This document shows, one piece after another, positions 5,601-5,744 of a stretch of DNA of 5,744 nucleotides. Under the pieces are notes generated by a model, which was not told the origin of the DNA, made no database searches, and worked only from the letters and a program-made list of their open reading frames with translations. The first letter of the stretch is position 1. Each line of letters opens with the position of its first letter. A program made the translations under genes and the position numbers. This DNA is from Candidatus Scatomorpha stercoravium (GTDB taxonomy: Bacteria > Bacillota > Clostridia > Oscillospirales > Oscillospiraceae): positions 1 to 5,744 of the forward strand of contig DVKN01000085.1 in the NCBI GenBank assembly GCA_018716005.1, written 5' to 3'.

Positions 5601-5744
5601 TGCGACGCCTGCAAGCTGGCGAAGGCCATCCTGGACAGCAAGGCCTACCTCAACAAGAAGTCCGTCTGGATTATGGGCGGCGACGGCTGGGCCTACGACA
5701 TCGGCTACGGCGGCCTTGACCACGTGCTCGCCAGCGGCGAGGAT
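2679..5744 (+). CDS. nifJ: Pyruvate:ferredoxin (flavodoxin) oxidoreductase, C-terminus beyond window
   Basis: The frame is open from ATG 2679 to the right edge, 1022 codons of a protein usually near 1170-1200. It catalyses pyruvate + CoA + oxidised ferredoxin to acetyl-CoA + CO2 + reduced ferredoxin in the cytosol, using thiamine diphosphate and three [4Fe-4S] clusters. Visible landmarks: YPITPSSP with Thr31, VQEMQAE with Glu64 and TAR with Arg114, all at the numbering of the structurally known Desulfovibrio africanus enzyme; the gamma-domain start FWGLGGDGTVGANK at 422-435; the EKR signature YEKRG at 679-683. Two ferredoxin motifs follow: CxxCxxCxxxCP with Cys696/699/702/706, and again with Cys753/756/759/763. 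Cluster-proximal cysteines are Cys817, Cys820 and Cys845; the fourth ligand must lie past the edge. GGDGWAYDIGYGG at 1000-1012 is the start of the thiamine diphosphate/Mg site. All domains are fused in one chain, as in most Clostridia. Codons are strongly biased (see findings), consistent with high expression. The substrate could in principle be another 2-oxoacid, but similarity to the pyruvate enzyme is close. Confidence 0.95.
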   Translation, partial: MARKLKSMDGNQAAAHVSYAFTEVAAIYPITPSSPMADFVDQWSAAGQKNIFGTTVKVQEMQAESGAAGAVHGSLNAGALTTTYTASQGLLLMIPNMYKIAGELLPGVFHVTARTLASHTLSIFGDHQDVMACRQTGFAMLCEGNVQEVMDLSAVAHLAAIKGRVPFLNFFDGFRTSHEIQKIAVWDYKDLASMVDWKAVDEFRARALNPNHPQMRGSHENGDIFFQNREASNKYYEAVPGIVEDYMKKVNRKLGTDYQLFNYYGAPDADRVIVAMGSICDVTEEVIDYLNAHGQKVGLIKVRLYRPWRADKMLAAIPETCKSIAVLDRTKEPGAQGEPLYMDVVTSLANAGRTDIRVIGGRYGLASKDTPPASVFAVYKELAKVNPKRQFTVGIVDDVTKLSLRETSAPDTTPKGTVSCMFWGLGGDGTVGANKNSIKIIGDHTDKYVQAYFQYDSKKTGGVTISHLRFGDKPIKSPYYINKADFVACHNPSYITKGFKMAQKLKAGGTFLVNSQWTFEELEHHLDADAKRYIAKNKIKLVMINAIDLAEQIGMGKRTNTILQSAFFSLANVIPEADAIKYMKDAATHSYLKKGQDVVDMNHKAIDMGASAYKVVEVPESWLTASDDKAPAAYTGRPATVKMVTEILDPVDKMDGDSLPVSAFVNHADGTFELGASAYEKRGVAVAVPEWNAEKCVQCNQCAFVCPHATIRAYALTEDEAKNAPAAAKIVPVKAGKGKGEYSFTLAVSPLDCMGCGVCANVCPTKSLTMVPMESQLDQQDVWTYMTEKVAEKKDMQDNTVKGSQFKQPMLEFSGSCAGCAETSYARLITQLFGDRMIISNATGCSSIWGGPAATSPYTVNKEGKGPAWVNSLFEDNAEHGLGLYLGQKKIRDDLAAKTRELINVAWANADLKAAAQKWLDTYDDGEANAAATHDYVLALKENLCTVDELCASDNAEIKAFGEKLAKAGKTYCECDACKLAKAILDSKAYLNKKSVWIMGGDGWAYDIGYGGLDHVLASGED

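Noticed and set aside
2661..5723. A 1020-residue open frame on the minus strand opposite the oxidoreductase gene
   Set aside because: It is codon-aligned with a certain gene, its protein is low-complexity Val/Gly/Ala/Leu/Asp-rich with no recognisable domain, and it is explained by absence of TTA, CTA and TCA codons on the sense strand.

Overview
The window is GC-rich bacterial DNA, with G/C-ending codons strongly preferred, and best fits an anaerobic member of the Bacillota, probably class Clostridia (for example a high-GC gut Oscillospiraceae-type lineage; that rank is a guess). Two things point there. One is an Asp23/Gls24-family gene directly followed by a fakA/yloV-type gene, a gene pair typical of the phylum. 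The other is a single-chain, multidomain pyruvate:ferredoxin oxidoreductase. Ribosome binding sites are strong AGGAGG-like sequences and two promoters read as good housekeeping (sigma-A type) promoters.

Layout, left to right. Bases 1-188 hold the start (62 codons) of a minus-strand sigma-70-family, probably ECF, sigma factor that runs off the left edge. Its short upstream region carries a possible ECF-type promoter, which could mean self-activation. At 257-288 lies a clear intrinsic terminator for the next transcript. Bases 296-1954 (minus) encode the FakA-like, DAK2-domain fatty acid kinase catalytic subunit, starting at TTG. Just upstream in the same operon, 1977-2327 (minus) encodes an Asp23/YloU-like protein. 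The operon starts at a promoter at 2382-2410. Bases 2328-2678 are a divergent intergenic region with two back-to-back promoters and several palindromes between them. From 2679 to the right edge (plus strand) runs pyruvate:ferredoxin oxidoreductase (nifJ/por type), 1022 codons visible. The C-terminal end, roughly 150 residues judging from the family length, lies outside the window.

How the genes fit together. The Asp23-like protein and FakA form one transcription unit. FakA-type enzymes phosphorylate fatty acids bound to a FakB partner, which feeds exogenous fatty acids into phospholipid synthesis. The divergent oxidoreductase converts pyruvate and CoA to acetyl-CoA, CO2 and reduced ferredoxin, the central step of anaerobic fermentation. 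Shared control is possible because both promoters open out of the same 350-base region, but nothing in the sequence proves it. Overall this is ordinary core metabolism. I see no mobile element, CRISPR array, tRNA or rRNA and no convincing new system. The points most worth a second look are the palindrome-rich divergent control region, the putative sigma-factor autoregulatory promoter and a cysteine cluster in a late segment of the oxidoreductase.
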